A DNA stretch of 64,000 nucleotides. Source: Aminobacter aganoensis (lineage in GTDB: Bacteria; Pseudomonadota; Alphaproteobacteria; Rhizobiales; Rhizobiaceae). A program made the position numbers and the translations under genes. Under the pieces are notes generated by a model, which worked only from the letters and a program-made list of their open reading frames with translations, ran no database searches and had not been told where the DNA came from. Location of the stretch: NCBI RefSeq assembly GCF_014206975.1, contig NZ_JACHOU010000002.1, positions 496,001-560,000 of the forward strand, given 5' to 3'. Shown here piece after piece: positions 10,865 to 20,237 of this stretch; position 1 is the stretch's first letter, and every line of letters begins with the position of its first letter.

Positions 10865-12091
10865 GTGGAGGCCGGAAGTTCGAGGCACGGTTCGCCGGAC
10901 GCTGCTGAAAGCCAGCAACTGCGCGGCACCAACCAGAGCGGCATGCGCGATCACAATGAACGGCTGGTGCTGTCGCTGGTCAGGCAGAGCGGCGCGCTGG
11001 CCAAATCCGACATTGCGCGCATGACCGGCCTGTCGGCGCAGACAGTCTCGGTGATCATGCGCGAATTGGAGGTCGAAGGGCTGCTGCTACGCCAGGAGCC
11101 CATCCGCGGCAAGATCGGCCAGCCATCGATCCCGATGGCGCTCAATCCCGAGGGAGCCTTCTTCATCGGCCTCAAGATCGGCCGTCGCAGCGCCGAACTC
11201 GTGCTCATCGACTTCCTCGGCAAGACGCGCGCCATGCTGCAGAATTCGTATGGCTACCCCACTCCGCGCGACACGATCGACTTCGTCAGATCGGGCATCG
11301 CCCAGATGCGCGCCAGCCTGACGCGGGAACAGGACCAGCGCATCGCCGGGCTCGGCGTCGCCATGCCGTTCGAGCTGTGGAGCTGGGTCGACACGGCGGG
11401 TGCGCCGCGCGAGGTCATGGACGAATGGCGCAACCGCGACATCCGCGCCGATCTGCAGACGCTGTTTTCCTTCCCCGTCTACGTGCAGAACGACGCCACC
11501 TCCGCCTGCGGCGCCGAACTGGTGTTCGGCGATATCGGCGCCTTGCGCGACTTCGTCTATTTCTACATCGGCGCCTTTGCCGGCGGCGGTGTCGTGCTGA
11601 ACGGCAGGCTCTACAGCGGCCCGACCGGCAATGCCGGCGCGCTCGGCTCGATGCCGGTGCCAGGCCCGGGCGGGAGGCCGACGCAGCTCATCGACGTCGC
11701 CTCGATCGCGGTGCTCGAAAAAGCGCTGAACGCGAAGGGCATCGAGGCGTCCTATCTCTGGACCTCGCCCGAGGAGTGGCGCGACCTCGGCCCTGAACTC
11801 GACGGCTGGATAGCGACCGCATCGGACGCGCTGGCCTACGCGATCGTCGCGTCGGCCTCGGTCATCGATTTCGAAAGTGCGGTCATCGACGGCTGGATGC
11901 CGCCGGCGATCCGCACCCGCCTGGTGCAGGCGGTGCAGGCGGCAATCGGCAAGATCGACGTCGAAGGCCTGCGCATTCCGTCGGTGCGTGAAGGCACGGT
12001 GGGCATCCACGCGCGCGCGCTGGGCGGCGCCAGCCTGCCGCTGTCGGAACGCTTCCTCATCGGCTCGACGGCGCCGTCGCGGGGGGTCTGA
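10865..12091 (+). CDS. frcR: ROK-family transcriptional regulator of the fructose locus
   Basis: It probably represses or activates frcBCA in response to a sugar. A winged helix-turn-helix near residues 30-70 (SDIARMTGLSAQTVSVIMREL) is followed by a ROK sugar-kinase-like domain. The GTG at 10865 is chosen as start because GGGAGG ends six bases upstream; the frame is open further back to 10706 but would run through the operator. The Cys cluster that binds zinc in most ROK proteins is missing after GNAGALGSMPV, so it differs from classic NagC/Mlc members. It is divergent from frcB and followed after two bases by the RbsD/FucU gene. Confidence 0.85.
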   Translation: MEAGSSRHGSPDAAESQQLRGTNQSGMRDHNERLVLSLVRQSGALAKSDIARMTGLSAQTVSVIMRELEVEGLLLRQEPIRGKIGQPSIPMALNPEGAFFIGLKIGRRSAELVLIDFLGKTRAMLQNSYGYPTPRDTIDFVRSGIAQMRASLTREQDQRIAGLGVAMPFELWSWVDTAGAPREVMDEWRNRDIRADLQTLFSFPVYVQNDATSACGAELVFGDIGALRDFVYFYIGAFAGGGVVLNGRLYSGPTGNAGALGSMPVPGPGGRPTQLIDVASIAVLEKALNAKGIEASYLWTSPEEWRDLGPELDGWIATASDALAYAIVASASVIDFESAVIDGWMPPAIRTRLVQAVQAAIGKIDVEGLRIPSVREGTVGIHARALGGASLPLSERFLIGSTAPSRGV

Positions 12092-12093
12092 TC

Positions 12094-12540
12094 GTGCTCA
12101 TCGGCATTCCCCCCCTGCTCGGCCCGGACCTGCTGTTCACGCTCCGCGCCATGGGCCATGGCGACGAAATCGCCATCGTCGACGGCAATTATCCCGCGCT
12201 TGAGCATGGCCGCCGCGTCATCCGCGCCGACGGCCTCGACCTGATCCCCGTGCTCGACGCCGTGCTTCAGGTGCTGCCCGTCGACGATTTCGTGCCGCAG
12301 GCGATCTTCCGCTCCTCGGTCAAGGGCGACCCTGCCCTGCACGACCCCGTGCACGGTGAGATCGAGGCGGTGTGCGCCCATCGCGCGCCCGGCTTTTCGG
12401 TCGTGCCGCTCGCCGGCGACGCCTTCTACAGCCGCGTCAAGACGGCCCACACCATCATCGCCACAAGCGAACCAAGGCTTTACGCCAACATCATCGTCCG
12501 CAAGGGCGTCATCTACCCGAAGGGAACCGGCAAGCCATGA
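12094..12540 (+). CDS. RbsD/FucU-family sugar mutarotase
   Basis: Proteins of this family interconvert the pyranose/furanose forms or anomers of ribose or fucose. This one is 148 aa, close to the usual 140. HGDEIAIVDGNYPA near residues 24-37 carries the conserved His and Asp, and the C-terminal YANIIVRKGV is also characteristic. It starts with a GTG two bases after frcR and overlaps frcK by ATGA. Its place between regulator and fructokinase suggests it acts on fructose, or on the sugar that FrcB carries. The substrate is inferred. Confidence 0.85.
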   Translation: MLIGIPPLLGPDLLFTLRAMGHGDEIAIVDGNYPALEHGRRVIRADGLDLIPVLDAVLQVLPVDDFVPQAIFRSSVKGDPALHDPVHGEIEAVCAHRAPGFSVVPLAGDAFYSRVKTAHTIIATSEPRLYANIIVRKGVIYPKGTGKP

Positions 12541-13460
12541 TCCTGTGCTGCGGCGAAGCGCTCATCGACATGCTGCCCCGGCACAGTGCGGCCGGCGAAC
12601 CGTCCTTCGCACCTTATGCCGGCGGCGCCATCTTCAACTCGGCGATCGCGCTCGGCCGCCTCGGCGTGCCCACCGAATTCTTCTCCGGCCTGTCGTCCGA
12701 CCTGTTCGGCCAGCAGATTCGCGAGGTGCTTGCGGCAAGCGATGTCGGCTCGCGCTATGCCAACCTGTCGGGCCGCCCGACGACGCTGGCCTTCGTCCGG
12801 CTCGACAACGGCCATGCCACCTACACCTTTTACGACGAAAACACCGCCGGGCGGATGCTGACCGAGGCCAACCTGCCCACGCTCGGCGACGACATCGACG
12901 CCCTGCTGTTCGGGGCGATCAGCCTGATCCCGGAACCCTGCGGCTCAGCCTACGAAGCGCTGATGAAGCGCGAGCACAAGAACCGGGTGACGATGCTGGA
13001 CCCGAACATCCGGCCGGGCTTCATCCAGGACAAGCAGGCGCATCTCGAACGGATGCGGCGGATGCTCGGCATGGCCGACATCGTCAAGCTTTCGGACGAG
13101 GACCTGGCCTGGTTCGGCGAAACCGGCAGCCATGACGAGATCGCCGCCAACTGGCTGCTCAAGGGTCCAAAGCTGGTGATCGTCACCAAGGGCAGCAAGG
13201 GCGCCACCGCCTACAGCGCCCGGCACACGGTCTCGGTGACGCCCGAAAAGGTGACCGTGGTCGACACGGTCGGCGCCGGCGACACGTTCAACGCGGGTGT
13301 CCTTGCCGCCCTGCATGAACAGGGCGCCCTGACTAAAGGTGCCGTCGCCGCCCTTTCGGAATCAGCCATCGAAGCAGCACTTTCGCTCGGGGCACGGGCA
13401 GCGGCGGTGACCGTGTCGCGGGCCGGCGCAAACCCGCCATGGCGGCGCGAACTGGCCTGA
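12537..13460 (+). CDS. frcK: Fructokinase (PfkB family)
   Basis: It phosphorylates incoming fructose with ATP. The 307-aa protein has the N-terminal PfkB sugar-binding region (GEALIDMLPR, AGGAIFNSAIALGRLG) and the C-terminal DTVGAGDTFNAG motif whose Asp is the catalytic base. The ATG at 12537 overlaps the preceding stop as ATGA. The frame runs open upstream to 12372, but that portion overlaps the mutarotase gene and is not protein-like. Fructose as substrate is inferred from the linked frc transporter. Other PfkB substrates cannot be excluded from sequence alone. Confidence 0.88.
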   Translation: MILCCGEALIDMLPRHSAAGEPSFAPYAGGAIFNSAIALGRLGVPTEFFSGLSSDLFGQQIREVLAASDVGSRYANLSGRPTTLAFVRLDNGHATYTFYDENTAGRMLTEANLPTLGDDIDALLFGAISLIPEPCGSAYEALMKREHKNRVTMLDPNIRPGFIQDKQAHLERMRRMLGMADIVKLSDEDLAWFGETGSHDEIAANWLLKGPKLVIVTKGSKGATAYSARHTVSVTPEKVTVVDTVGAGDTFNAGVLAALHEQGALTKGAVAALSESAIEAALSLGARAAAVTVSRAGANPPWRRELA

Positions 13461-13694
13461 AACGGACGTTTTCCGGCGATTTAGCCGATCACTTTATGTT
13501 TCGCATCGCCAAGCCGGCTCAACGGCCGGCGCGCAAAACCCCATGTTTTCCGCCGATTTGGGCGCGAAATCGCTGCAACCGAAAGTAACAAGAACCGGAG
13601 CCGCGCCAAGGATGCCGCAGGGGGCTCGGCTGTTTCGGACTCAGCAACTCTGCTATCAGCGGCCCGAAGAAACGATTGGGTTTTTGGGGCCATC

Positions 13695-14837
13695 ATGCAG
13701 TTCATCGATCTCGGCGCGCAGCGCGAACGAATCCGCGACCGTCTGAAGGCGGCTATCGACAAGGTTGTCGATGACGGCCGCTACATTCTCGGCCCTGAAG
13801 TCACCGAATTCGAGAACCAGCTGGCAAAGTATGTCGGCGTCAAGCATGTCATCGCCTGCGCCAACGGCACCGATGCGTTGCTTCTGCCGCTGCTCGCCTC
13901 CGGCATCGGCCCGGGCGATGCCGTCTTCGTGCCGAGCTTCACCTTTGCCGCGACCGCCGAGGTGGTGGCCCTTGCCAAGGCCGAGCCGGTCTTCGTCGAC
14001 ATCGAACCCGACACCTACAACATCTCGATCGAGAGCCTGGAAGCCGCGATCGCCATGATCAAGGCGGAAGGCCGCCTCAAGCCGAAGGCGATCATCCCGG
14101 TCGACCTGTTCGGCATCGCCGCCGACTATGCGGCGATCGACGCCATCGCCAAGCGCGAGAACCTCCTCGTCATCGAGGACGCCGCCCAGTCGATCGGCGG
14201 CTCGCAGGACGGCAAGATGTGCGGCGCCTACGGCCATGTCGCTTCCACCAGCTTCTATCCGGCCAAGCCGCTCGGCTGCTACGGCGACGGCGGTGCGATG
14301 TTCACCAACGACGACGAATTCGCCGCGCGCCTGCGTTCCTTCGCCTTCCACGGCAAGGGCGAGACCCAGTACGACAACATCCATGTCGGCCTGAACTCAC
14401 GTCTCGACACGCTGCAGGCGGCGATCCTGATCGAGAAGCTCGCCATCCTCGAGGACGAGATGCAGGCACGCGCCCGTATCGCCCAGCGCTACGCCGACGG
14501 CCTCGGCGACGTGGTGAAGGCCTCGCGCGCGCCGGCCGGCGGTCGTTCCGCCTGGGCACAATATGCCATCGAGACCGCCGACCGCGATGGCCTCAAGGCC
14601 CACCTGCAGGCCGAGGGCATCCCTTCGGTCATCTACTACGTGAAGCCGCTGCATGTGCAGGTGGCCTACAGCCACTATCCGCGCACGCCGGGTGGCCTGC
14701 CGGTGTCCGATGCAGTCCCGGGCACTATCCTGTGCCTGCCGATGCATCCCTATCTCAGCGAGGCCGACCAGGACCGGATCATCACCACGATCCGCAACTA
14801 CGTCGGCTCCAACTCGGCCAAGATCGCGGCCGAGTAA
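13695..14837 (+). CDS. DegT/DnrJ/EryC1/StrS aminotransferase
   Basis: This PLP-dependent enzyme family aminates keto-sugars attached to nucleotides for surface polysaccharides or antibiotics. It is 380 aa. The PLP lysine is K191 in SFYPAKPLGCYGDGG, and VIEDAAQSIGG precedes it as the cofactor-binding Asp motif. A TGGGG site lies six bases before the ATG. The gene stands alone: the gap 13461-13694 before it holds only an imperfect 15-base repeat (GTTTTCCGGCGATTT-like) at 13468 and 13545. No glycosyltransferase or sugar dehydratase is next to it, so the substrate is unknown. Confidence 0.88.
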   Translation: MQFIDLGAQRERIRDRLKAAIDKVVDDGRYILGPEVTEFENQLAKYVGVKHVIACANGTDALLLPLLASGIGPGDAVFVPSFTFAATAEVVALAKAEPVFVDIEPDTYNISIESLEAAIAMIKAEGRLKPKAIIPVDLFGIAADYAAIDAIAKRENLLVIEDAAQSIGGSQDGKMCGAYGHVASTSFYPAKPLGCYGDGGAMFTNDDEFAARLRSFAFHGKGETQYDNIHVGLNSRLDTLQAAILIEKLAILEDEMQARARIAQRYADGLGDVVKASRAPAGGRSAWAQYAIETADRDGLKAHLQAEGIPSVIYYVKPLHVQVAYSHYPRTPGGLPVSDAVPGTILCLPMHPYLSEADQDRIITTIRNYVGSNSAKIAAE

Positions 14838-14852
14838 GACGCCGCTTCCCGA

Positions 14853-15707
14853 TCAGAACTTGAAGGCCGGATCGACGATCCGGCCCGTCGAGACGAAGTG
14901 CGGGTTGGCGAAGTCGTCCTCGCCGGCCTGGTTGCGCTTGCCATAGACGAGCGGTTCGCCGTCGAGCGTGTGGGTGATCCCGCCGGCCGCGCGCAGCACG
15001 GCATCGCCTGCGGCGGTGTCCCATTCCATCGTCCGGCCGAAGCGCGGGTAGATGTCGGCCTCTCCGGCCGCCACCAGGCAGAACTTCAAGGACGAACCGA
15101 CAGACACGATCTCGGCCGCCGCGACCTTCTTGATGAAGGCATCGGTTTCCGGCGTCCGGTGCGAGCGGCTGGCGACGATGGTCAGCGGCTGGCGGCCCTC
15201 GCGCACGTGAACGCGACGGCGCTCCGAGACGGCCTCGCCGTCACGGGCCTCGAAGGCTTCCGCCCTGCCCGGCCGGCCGGAGAAGAAGCGCCCCGTGCAA
15301 GGCGCGTAGACGACGCCGATCTCCGGCGCTCCGCCCCGGATCAGCGCGATGTTGACGGTGAAATCGGTATGGCGCCTGACGAATTCCTTGGTGCCGTCGA
15401 GCGGGTCGACAAGAAAGAAAACCTGACCGAGCTCTGGCGGGACGATGCCCTCGGCCGTCTCTTCTTCGGCAACGCAAGGGATGTCCGGAAACGCCGAGCG
15501 CAGGCCCGCCAGGATCACGCGTTCCGCCGCGCGATCGGCTTGTGTCACCGGCGAGGCGTCGGCCTTTTCCTTCACCGAGATGTCGGAATGGAAGACGTCC
15601 ATGACCGCCCGCCCGGCATCCAGTGCCAGGCGTTCGATCACTTGCAGGATGGCTTCGTCAGATGCCGCCGCCGTCGTCGTATTGGTGTTCTGCAATGTCT
15701 CGCTCAT
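14853..15707 (-). CDS. cysQ: 3'(2'),5'-bisphosphate nucleotidase
   Basis: It hydrolyses PAP, the by-product of PAPS use, to AMP and phosphate in the cytoplasm. The 284-aa protein has the Li-sensitive phosphatase motifs EEET near residue 82, DPLDGTKEF near 101-109, and [12 protein letters not shown] near 226-237. It is third in cysD-cysN/C-cysQ. Its ATG at 15707 lies about 50 bases inside the 3' end of cysN/C, an unusually long but plausible overlap because no other ATG occurs in the first 35 codons. It converges with the DegT gene, 15 bases apart. Confidence 0.93.
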   Translation of the reverse strand: MSETLQNTNTTTAAASDEAILQVIERLALDAGRAVMDVFHSDISVKEKADASPVTQADRAAERVILAGLRSAFPDIPCVAEEETAEGIVPPELGQVFFLVDPLDGTKEFVRRHTDFTVNIALIRGGAPEIGVVYAPCTGRFFSGRPGRAEAFEARDGEAVSERRRVHVREGRQPLTIVASRSHRTPETDAFIKKVAAAEIVSVGSSLKFCLVAAGEADIYPRFGRTMEWDTAAGDAVLRAAGGITHTLDGEPLVYGKRNQAGEDDFANPHFVSTGRIVDPAFKF

Positions 15708-17595
15708 TCAGCCAGGCCTCGACCGCCTCGACCATCTCTTCAGGGGTCTTGCCGAGGGTCTGGAGATGAATCTCAGGATTCTTCGGCGTTTCATAGGGCG
15801 AATCGACACCGGTGAAATTCTTGATCGCACCGGCCAGCGCGCGCGCATAGAGACCCTTCGGGTCGCGCTTGGCGCATTCCTCGAACGGCGTATCGACGAA
15901 CACCTCGACGAACTCGCCCTGTCCCATCAGTTCGCGCGCCATGCGGCGCTCGGCTCGGAAGGGCGAGATGAACGAGACGATGACGATCAGGCCGGCATCG
16001 GCCATCAGCTTGGCGACTTCGGCGACGCGGCGGATGTTCTCGACCCGATCCTCGTCGGTGAAGCCGAGATCGCGGTTGAGGCCGTGGCGGACATTGTCGC
16101 CATCGAGCACGTAGGTGTGGCGCCCGGTGGCGTGCAGCTTCTTTTCCAGCAGGTTGGCGACCGTCGACTTGCCGGAGCCCGACAGGCCGGTGAACCACAG
16201 CACCGCCGGGCGCTGGTTCTTGAGGTCGGCACGCGCCTTGCTCGTCACGTCGAGCGACTGCCAGTGGATGTTCTCCGACCGGCGCAGCGGATGCAGGATC
16301 ATGCCGGCGCCGACGGTGGCGTTGCTGATCCGGTCGATCAGGATGAAGGCGCCAGTGGTGCGGTTGTCGGCGAAGCTGTCGAAGGCGACAGGCGACTGGG
16401 CCGAAATGTTGCAGACGCCGACCTCGTTCATCTCCAGCGACTTCGCCGCCTCATGGGCGAAATCGTTGACGTTGATACGGTACTTGAGATCGGTGACGGT
16501 GGCGCTGGCCTGGTCGGTCTCGGTGCGCAGGATGTAGGAGCGCCCGGGAAGCAGTGCCTGCTCGTCGAACCAGACGACATTGGCGGCGAACTGGTCGGCG
16601 ACATGCGGCCGTGCCGCAGGCGCCACCAGCAGATTGCCGCGGGAAACCTCGACCTCGTCTTCGAGCACGATGGTGACGGCCTGGCCGGCAACCGCCGTGC
16701 GCAGGTCGCCGCCCTGGGCGACGATGCGCTTGACCGTGGAGGGTTTTCCCGACTTGGCGACGACGATCTCGTCGCCCTGTGAGACCGAGCCTGAAGCGAT
16801 GGTGCCGGCGAAGCCACGAAAATCGAGGTTGGGCCGGTTGACATATTGCACCGGGAAGCGGAACGGGCGCTCGGCAGCTTCTTCCTCGACGACCACCGAC
16901 TCGAGATGCTCGATCAGCGTCGGGCCCGAATACCAGCCCATCTTGTCCGAGCGCCGGGTGACGTTGTCGCCAAAGCGCGCCGACATCGGGATCGGCACTA
17001 CCGACTTGAAGCCCAGGCTCTCGGCAAAGGCGGCGTATTCGGCCGTGATGCGGTCGAATACCTTCTGGTCGAAGCCGACGAGGTCGATCTTGTTGACCGC
17101 GACGACGATGTTCCTGATGCCGAGCAGCGAGGCGATGATCGAGTGGCGCCGCGTCTGGCGCAAGACGCCCTGTCGCGCGTCGACCAGCACGATGGCAAGA
17201 TCTGCCGTCGAGGCGCCGGTCGCCATGTTGCGCGTGTACTGCTCGTGGCCGGGCGTGTCGGCGACGATGAACTTGCGCTTCGGCGTGGCAAAGAAGCGGT
17301 AGGCGACGTCGATGGTGATCCCCTGCTCGCGTTCGGCTTCCAGCCCGTCGACCAGCAGCGCGAAATCGACATCCTCGCCCGTGGTGCCATGCTTGCGGGA
17401 ATCGCGTTCCAGGGCCGCGAGCTGGTCCTCGAAGATCTGCTTGGTGTCGGACAAAAGCCGGCCGATCAGCGTCGACTTGCCGTCATCGACCGAACCGCAG
17501 GTCAGGAAGCGCAGGAGCGACTTCTGCTCCTGGCCGGCGAGATATTCGCGGACGCTTTCTGCAGCCTCGACCTTGTTTGCCAGTGCGTGCCGCAT
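15658..17595 (-). CDS. cysN/C: Bifunctional sulfate adenylyltransferase subunit 1 / adenylylsulfate kinase
   Basis: The N-terminal two thirds is a CysN GTPase that drives ATP sulfurylase (P-loop GSVDDGKST, then [12 protein letters not shown] and NKIDLV). The C-terminal third is an APS kinase with its own P-loop GLSGSGKST that turns APS into PAPS. The protein is 645 aa, like rhizobial NodQ and CysNC. The start is the ATG at 17595 ([10 protein letters not shown]), two bases after the cysD stop; the open frame back to 18006 is antisense-like sequence inside cysD. No nod genes are nearby, so housekeeping sulfur assimilation is more likely than Nod-factor sulfation. Confidence 0.95.
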   Translation of the reverse strand: MRHALANKVEAAESVREYLAGQEQKSLLRFLTCGSVDDGKSTLIGRLLSDTKQIFEDQLAALERDSRKHGTTGEDVDFALLVDGLEAEREQGITIDVAYRFFATPKRKFIVADTPGHEQYTRNMATGASTADLAIVLVDARQGVLRQTRRHSIIASLLGIRNIVVAVNKIDLVGFDQKVFDRITAEYAAFAESLGFKSVVPIPMSARFGDNVTRRSDKMGWYSGPTLIEHLESVVVEEEAAERPFRFPVQYVNRPNLDFRGFAGTIASGSVSQGDEIVVAKSGKPSTVKRIVAQGGDLRTAVAGQAVTIVLEDEVEVSRGNLLVAPAARPHVADQFAANVVWFDEQALLPGRSYILRTETDQASATVTDLKYRINVNDFAHEAAKSLEMNEVGVCNISAQSPVAFDSFADNRTTGAFILIDRISNATVGAGMILHPLRRSENIHWQSLDVTSKARADLKNQRPAVLWFTGLSGSGKSTVANLLEKKLHATGRHTYVLDGDNVRHGLNRDLGFTDEDRVENIRRVAEVAKLMADAGLIVIVSFISPFRAERRMARELMGQGEFVEVFVDTPFEECAKRDPKGLYARALAGAIKNFTGVDSPYETPKNPEIHLQTLGKTPEEMVEAVEAWLNERDIAEHQYDDGGGI

Positions 17596-17597
17596 GC

Positions 17598-18503
17598 TCA
17601 GAAATACCCTTCGCGCTTCTTCTTTTCCATCGAGCCGGCTTCGTCGCGGTCGATGAGGCGTCCCTGCCGTTCGGAGGTGCGAGCCGTCAGCATTTCGCTG
17701 ACGATGCCTTCGAGGCTGTCGGCGTCGGATTCGATCGCACCGGTCAGCGGGTAGCAGCCCAGCGTGCGGAAGCGCACCAGCTTGTTCTCCACCACCTCGC
17801 CCGGATGCAGCTTCATGCGGTCGTCGTCGCGCAGGATCAGCATGCCGTCGCGCTCGACCACCGGGCGATGCTTGGCGAAATAGAGCGGTACGATCGGTAT
17901 GTTTTCCTGCAGGATGTACTGCCAGATATCGAGCTCGGTCCAATTGGACAGCGGGAAGACACGGATCGATTCCCCAGCCGACACGCGGGTGTTGAATATC
18001 TTCCACATCTCCGGGCGCTGGTTCTTGGGGTCCCAGGCATGCTGGGCGTTGCGGAACGAGAAGATGCGCTCCTTGGCGCGCGACTTCTCCTCGTCGCGGC
18101 GGGCACCGCCGAAGGCCGCGTCGAAGCCGTATTTGTCGAGCGCCTGGCGCAGGCCGACAGTCTTCATCACATGGGTGTGGGTATTCGACCCATGGTCGAA
18201 CGGATTGATGTTGTCGCGGACACCGTCCGGGTTGACGTGAACCAGGAGATCGAAGCCGAGCTCGCGCGCCATCGTGTCGCGAAACTCGATCATCTCGCGG
18301 AACTTCCAGGTCGTGTCGACATGGAGGAACGGAAACGGCGGCTTGGCCGGGTAGAAGGCTTTCATCGCCAGATGCAGCAGGACGGAGGAATCCTTCCCAA
18401 CGGAATAGAGCATCACGGGCTTGGTAAAAGTGGCTGCGACCTCACGGAAGATGTGGATCGCCTCCGCCTCGAGACGGTCCAGGTGAGTCAGTCTGGCAAG
18501 CAT
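17598..18503 (-). CDS. cysD: Sulfate adenylyltransferase subunit 2
   Basis: This is the PP-loop subunit that adenylates sulfate to APS together with CysN. It is 301 aa. The PP motif [17 protein letters not shown] is near residues 33-49, and a C-terminal Arg-rich [16 protein letters not shown] tail is typical. The ATG at 18503 (MLARLTHLD) is preceded by GAAGG. The frame extends upstream to 18677 without family similarity. It heads cysD-cysN/C-cysQ. The 273-bp gap upstream, shared with the divergent DUF2793 gene, must hold its promoter; I recognised no clear elements there. Confidence 0.95.
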   Translation of the reverse strand: MLARLTHLDRLEAEAIHIFREVAATFTKPVMLYSVGKDSSVLLHLAMKAFYPAKPPFPFLHVDTTWKFREMIEFRDTMARELGFDLLVHVNPDGVRDNINPFDHGSNTHTHVMKTVGLRQALDKYGFDAAFGGARRDEEKSRAKERIFSFRNAQHAWDPKNQRPEMWKIFNTRVSAGESIRVFPLSNWTELDIWQYILQENIPIVPLYFAKHRPVVERDGMLILRDDDRMKLHPGEVVENKLVRFRTLGCYPLTGAIESDADSLEGIVSEMLTARTSERQGRLIDRDEAGSMEKKKREGYF

Positions 18504-18776
18504 TGAAAAGCCTTCGGAAATCGTTCCTTGGCCGCGGCTCTGGAGCCGAAACGACCGATTGGCTGCAGTTTCCCCGCAAACCGGCGGCGTCTCAAGCAGC
18601 GCAAGTCCAAATTTCGCGGCCGGCCAAGTCAGTTTTGCCCCCTGCGCCGCAACTTCGGGAATGCCATTCCACCGCATGCCGAAACAGGGCTCGAAGCGTG
18701 GATAGACATGTCCGCTTTTCCACCCCCCTTCCGGCCGGCCCTATCATCGCGCAAGAGCCAACGAGAGGAGCCCGCC

Positions 18777-20228
18777 TTGGAACAAACGACCAACCTGAAA
18801 ATGCCCTTCATCATGCCGTCCCAGGCACAGAAACATGTCACCCACAACGAGGCGCTGCAGGCGATCGACATCCTCGTGCAACTCTCCGTTCTCGACCGGC
18901 ATCTGGCAGCGCCGCCTGCCTCGCCTGCCGAGGGCGACCGCTACATCGTCGCGGCTGCGGCAACCGGCGGCTGGGCCGGCAAGGTCGGCCAGATCGCCGG
19001 CTGGCAGGACGGCGCCTGGGCCTTCCACAACCCGGTCAGGGGCTGGCTTGCCTGGGTCGCCGACGAACAGCGCATCCTTGCCCATGACGGCACCGGCTGG
19101 GTCGACACCGTCGCGCTCGGCATCAACCCGGCGGCCATGGTCGGCATCAACACGACCGCCGACACCACCAATCGGCTCTCGGTGAAGAGCCAGGCGGTGC
19201 TGTTCGACAATCTCGGCGCTGGCCAGCAGGTCAAGATCAACAAGGCTGCCGCCGGCGACAATGCCTCGCTGCTGTTTCAGACCGGCTATTCCGGCCGCGC
19301 CGAATTCGGCCTCGCCGGCGACGACGACTGGCACCTCAAGGTTTCTCCCGATGGCGGCGCCTGGACGGAGGCGCTGCAGGTCAGCCGTTCGGACGGGCGC
19401 GTGCTGTTGCCGGCAGCGTTGCCATTGACCGACCAGAACCAGGCAGTGGCAAGGCGCCATGTCCGCGAACTGCTCGCTGCCAACCGGACCTATTTCGTCC
19501 GCACCGACGGCTCGGATGCCAACAACGGGCTGACCAACACCAGCGGCGGCGCCTTCCTGACGATCCAGAAGGGGCTCGACGCCGCGGCGAGCCTCGACAT
19601 GGCCGGTTTCACGGTCACCATCCAGGTCGCCGACGGCACCTATGCCGGCGCCATCGTCGTTCCGGCGATGACCGGCCAGGCTGGGCCATCGGCGCTCGTC
19701 ATTGCCGGCAACAACGGGACGCCGGCCAACGTGATCGTCTCGACCACCAGTGCGAATGCCATCAGCGCGCCGTCCGGCACGGCTTGCCTGGTCAAGGACA
19801 TGGAGATGAGGACGTCGGCCAGCGGCTTCGGCCTCGACGCGGACGGCGGCACGCTCCGGTTCCAGAACGTCCGTTTCGGGGCCTGCGCCCAGGCGCATAT
19901 CCTGTGCAGGAACAACGGCGCGGCGATCGCTGCCGGCAACTACAGCATTTCAGGCGCATCGCCGATGCATTGGTCGGCGCAGAGCGGCGGGATCATCAAC
20001 ACCGACGGCCGGACCGTGACGCTCTCGGGGACGCCCGCCTTCGCCACCGCCTTTGCCGGCTGCCGGCATGGCACGATCGCTTGCGCGGGCATGGCATTCA
20101 GCGGCAGCGCGACCGGCCAGCGCTACAGTGCGGCACTCAACGGCGTCATCGATACCGCCGGCGGCGGAGCGACCTACCTTCCCGGAAGCGTGGCCGGCGC
20201 TGCGGCGACCGGAGGCCAATATGCCTGA
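18777..20228 (+). CDS. DUF2793-domain protein with a C-terminal beta-helix-like region (phage tail or GTA tail-fibre type)
   Basis: The first ~110 residues match DUF2793: LKMPFIMPSQAQKHVTHNEAL, GDRYIVAAAATGGWAGK and HDGTGWV. A central part (about 120-240) has an LPLTDQNQAVARRHVRELL linker. From about 240 on, a repetitive Gly/Ala/Thr-rich region with FVRTDGSDANNG and AFLTIQKGLDAAA looks like a pectate-lyase-type beta-helix. I chose the TTG at 18777 because GAGAGGAG ends six bases upstream; an ATG at 18708 is possible. The protein would be 483 aa. No other phage gene lies nearby, so it is either a prophage relic or a dispersed gene-transfer-agent fibre gene. Confidence 0.75.
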   Translation: MEQTTNLKMPFIMPSQAQKHVTHNEALQAIDILVQLSVLDRHLAAPPASPAEGDRYIVAAAATGGWAGKVGQIAGWQDGAWAFHNPVRGWLAWVADEQRILAHDGTGWVDTVALGINPAAMVGINTTADTTNRLSVKSQAVLFDNLGAGQQVKINKAAAGDNASLLFQTGYSGRAEFGLAGDDDWHLKVSPDGGAWTEALQVSRSDGRVLLPAALPLTDQNQAVARRHVRELLAANRTYFVRTDGSDANNGLTNTSGGAFLTIQKGLDAAASLDMAGFTVTIQVADGTYAGAIVVPAMTGQAGPSALVIAGNNGTPANVIVSTTSANAISAPSGTACLVKDMEMRTSASGFGLDADGGTLRFQNVRFGACAQAHILCRNNGAAIAAGNYSISGASPMHWSAQSGGIINTDGRTVTLSGTPAFATAFAGCRHGTIACAGMAFSGSATGQRYSAALNGVIDTAGGGATYLPGSVAGAAATGGQYA

Positions 20229-20237
20229 ATGCCCCGG

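Noticed and set aside
13468-13560. Imperfect direct repeat GTTTTCCGGCGATTT / GTTTTCCGCCGATTT as an attachment site
   Set aside because: Only 15 bases with a mismatch, 77 bases apart, and no gene between; likely chance.
15658-18503. Nod-factor sulfation genes (nodPQ) instead of cysDN
   Set aside because: The fused cysN/C resembles nodQ, but there is no nod box or nod gene near and cysQ is linked, so housekeeping sulfate activation is the simpler reading.
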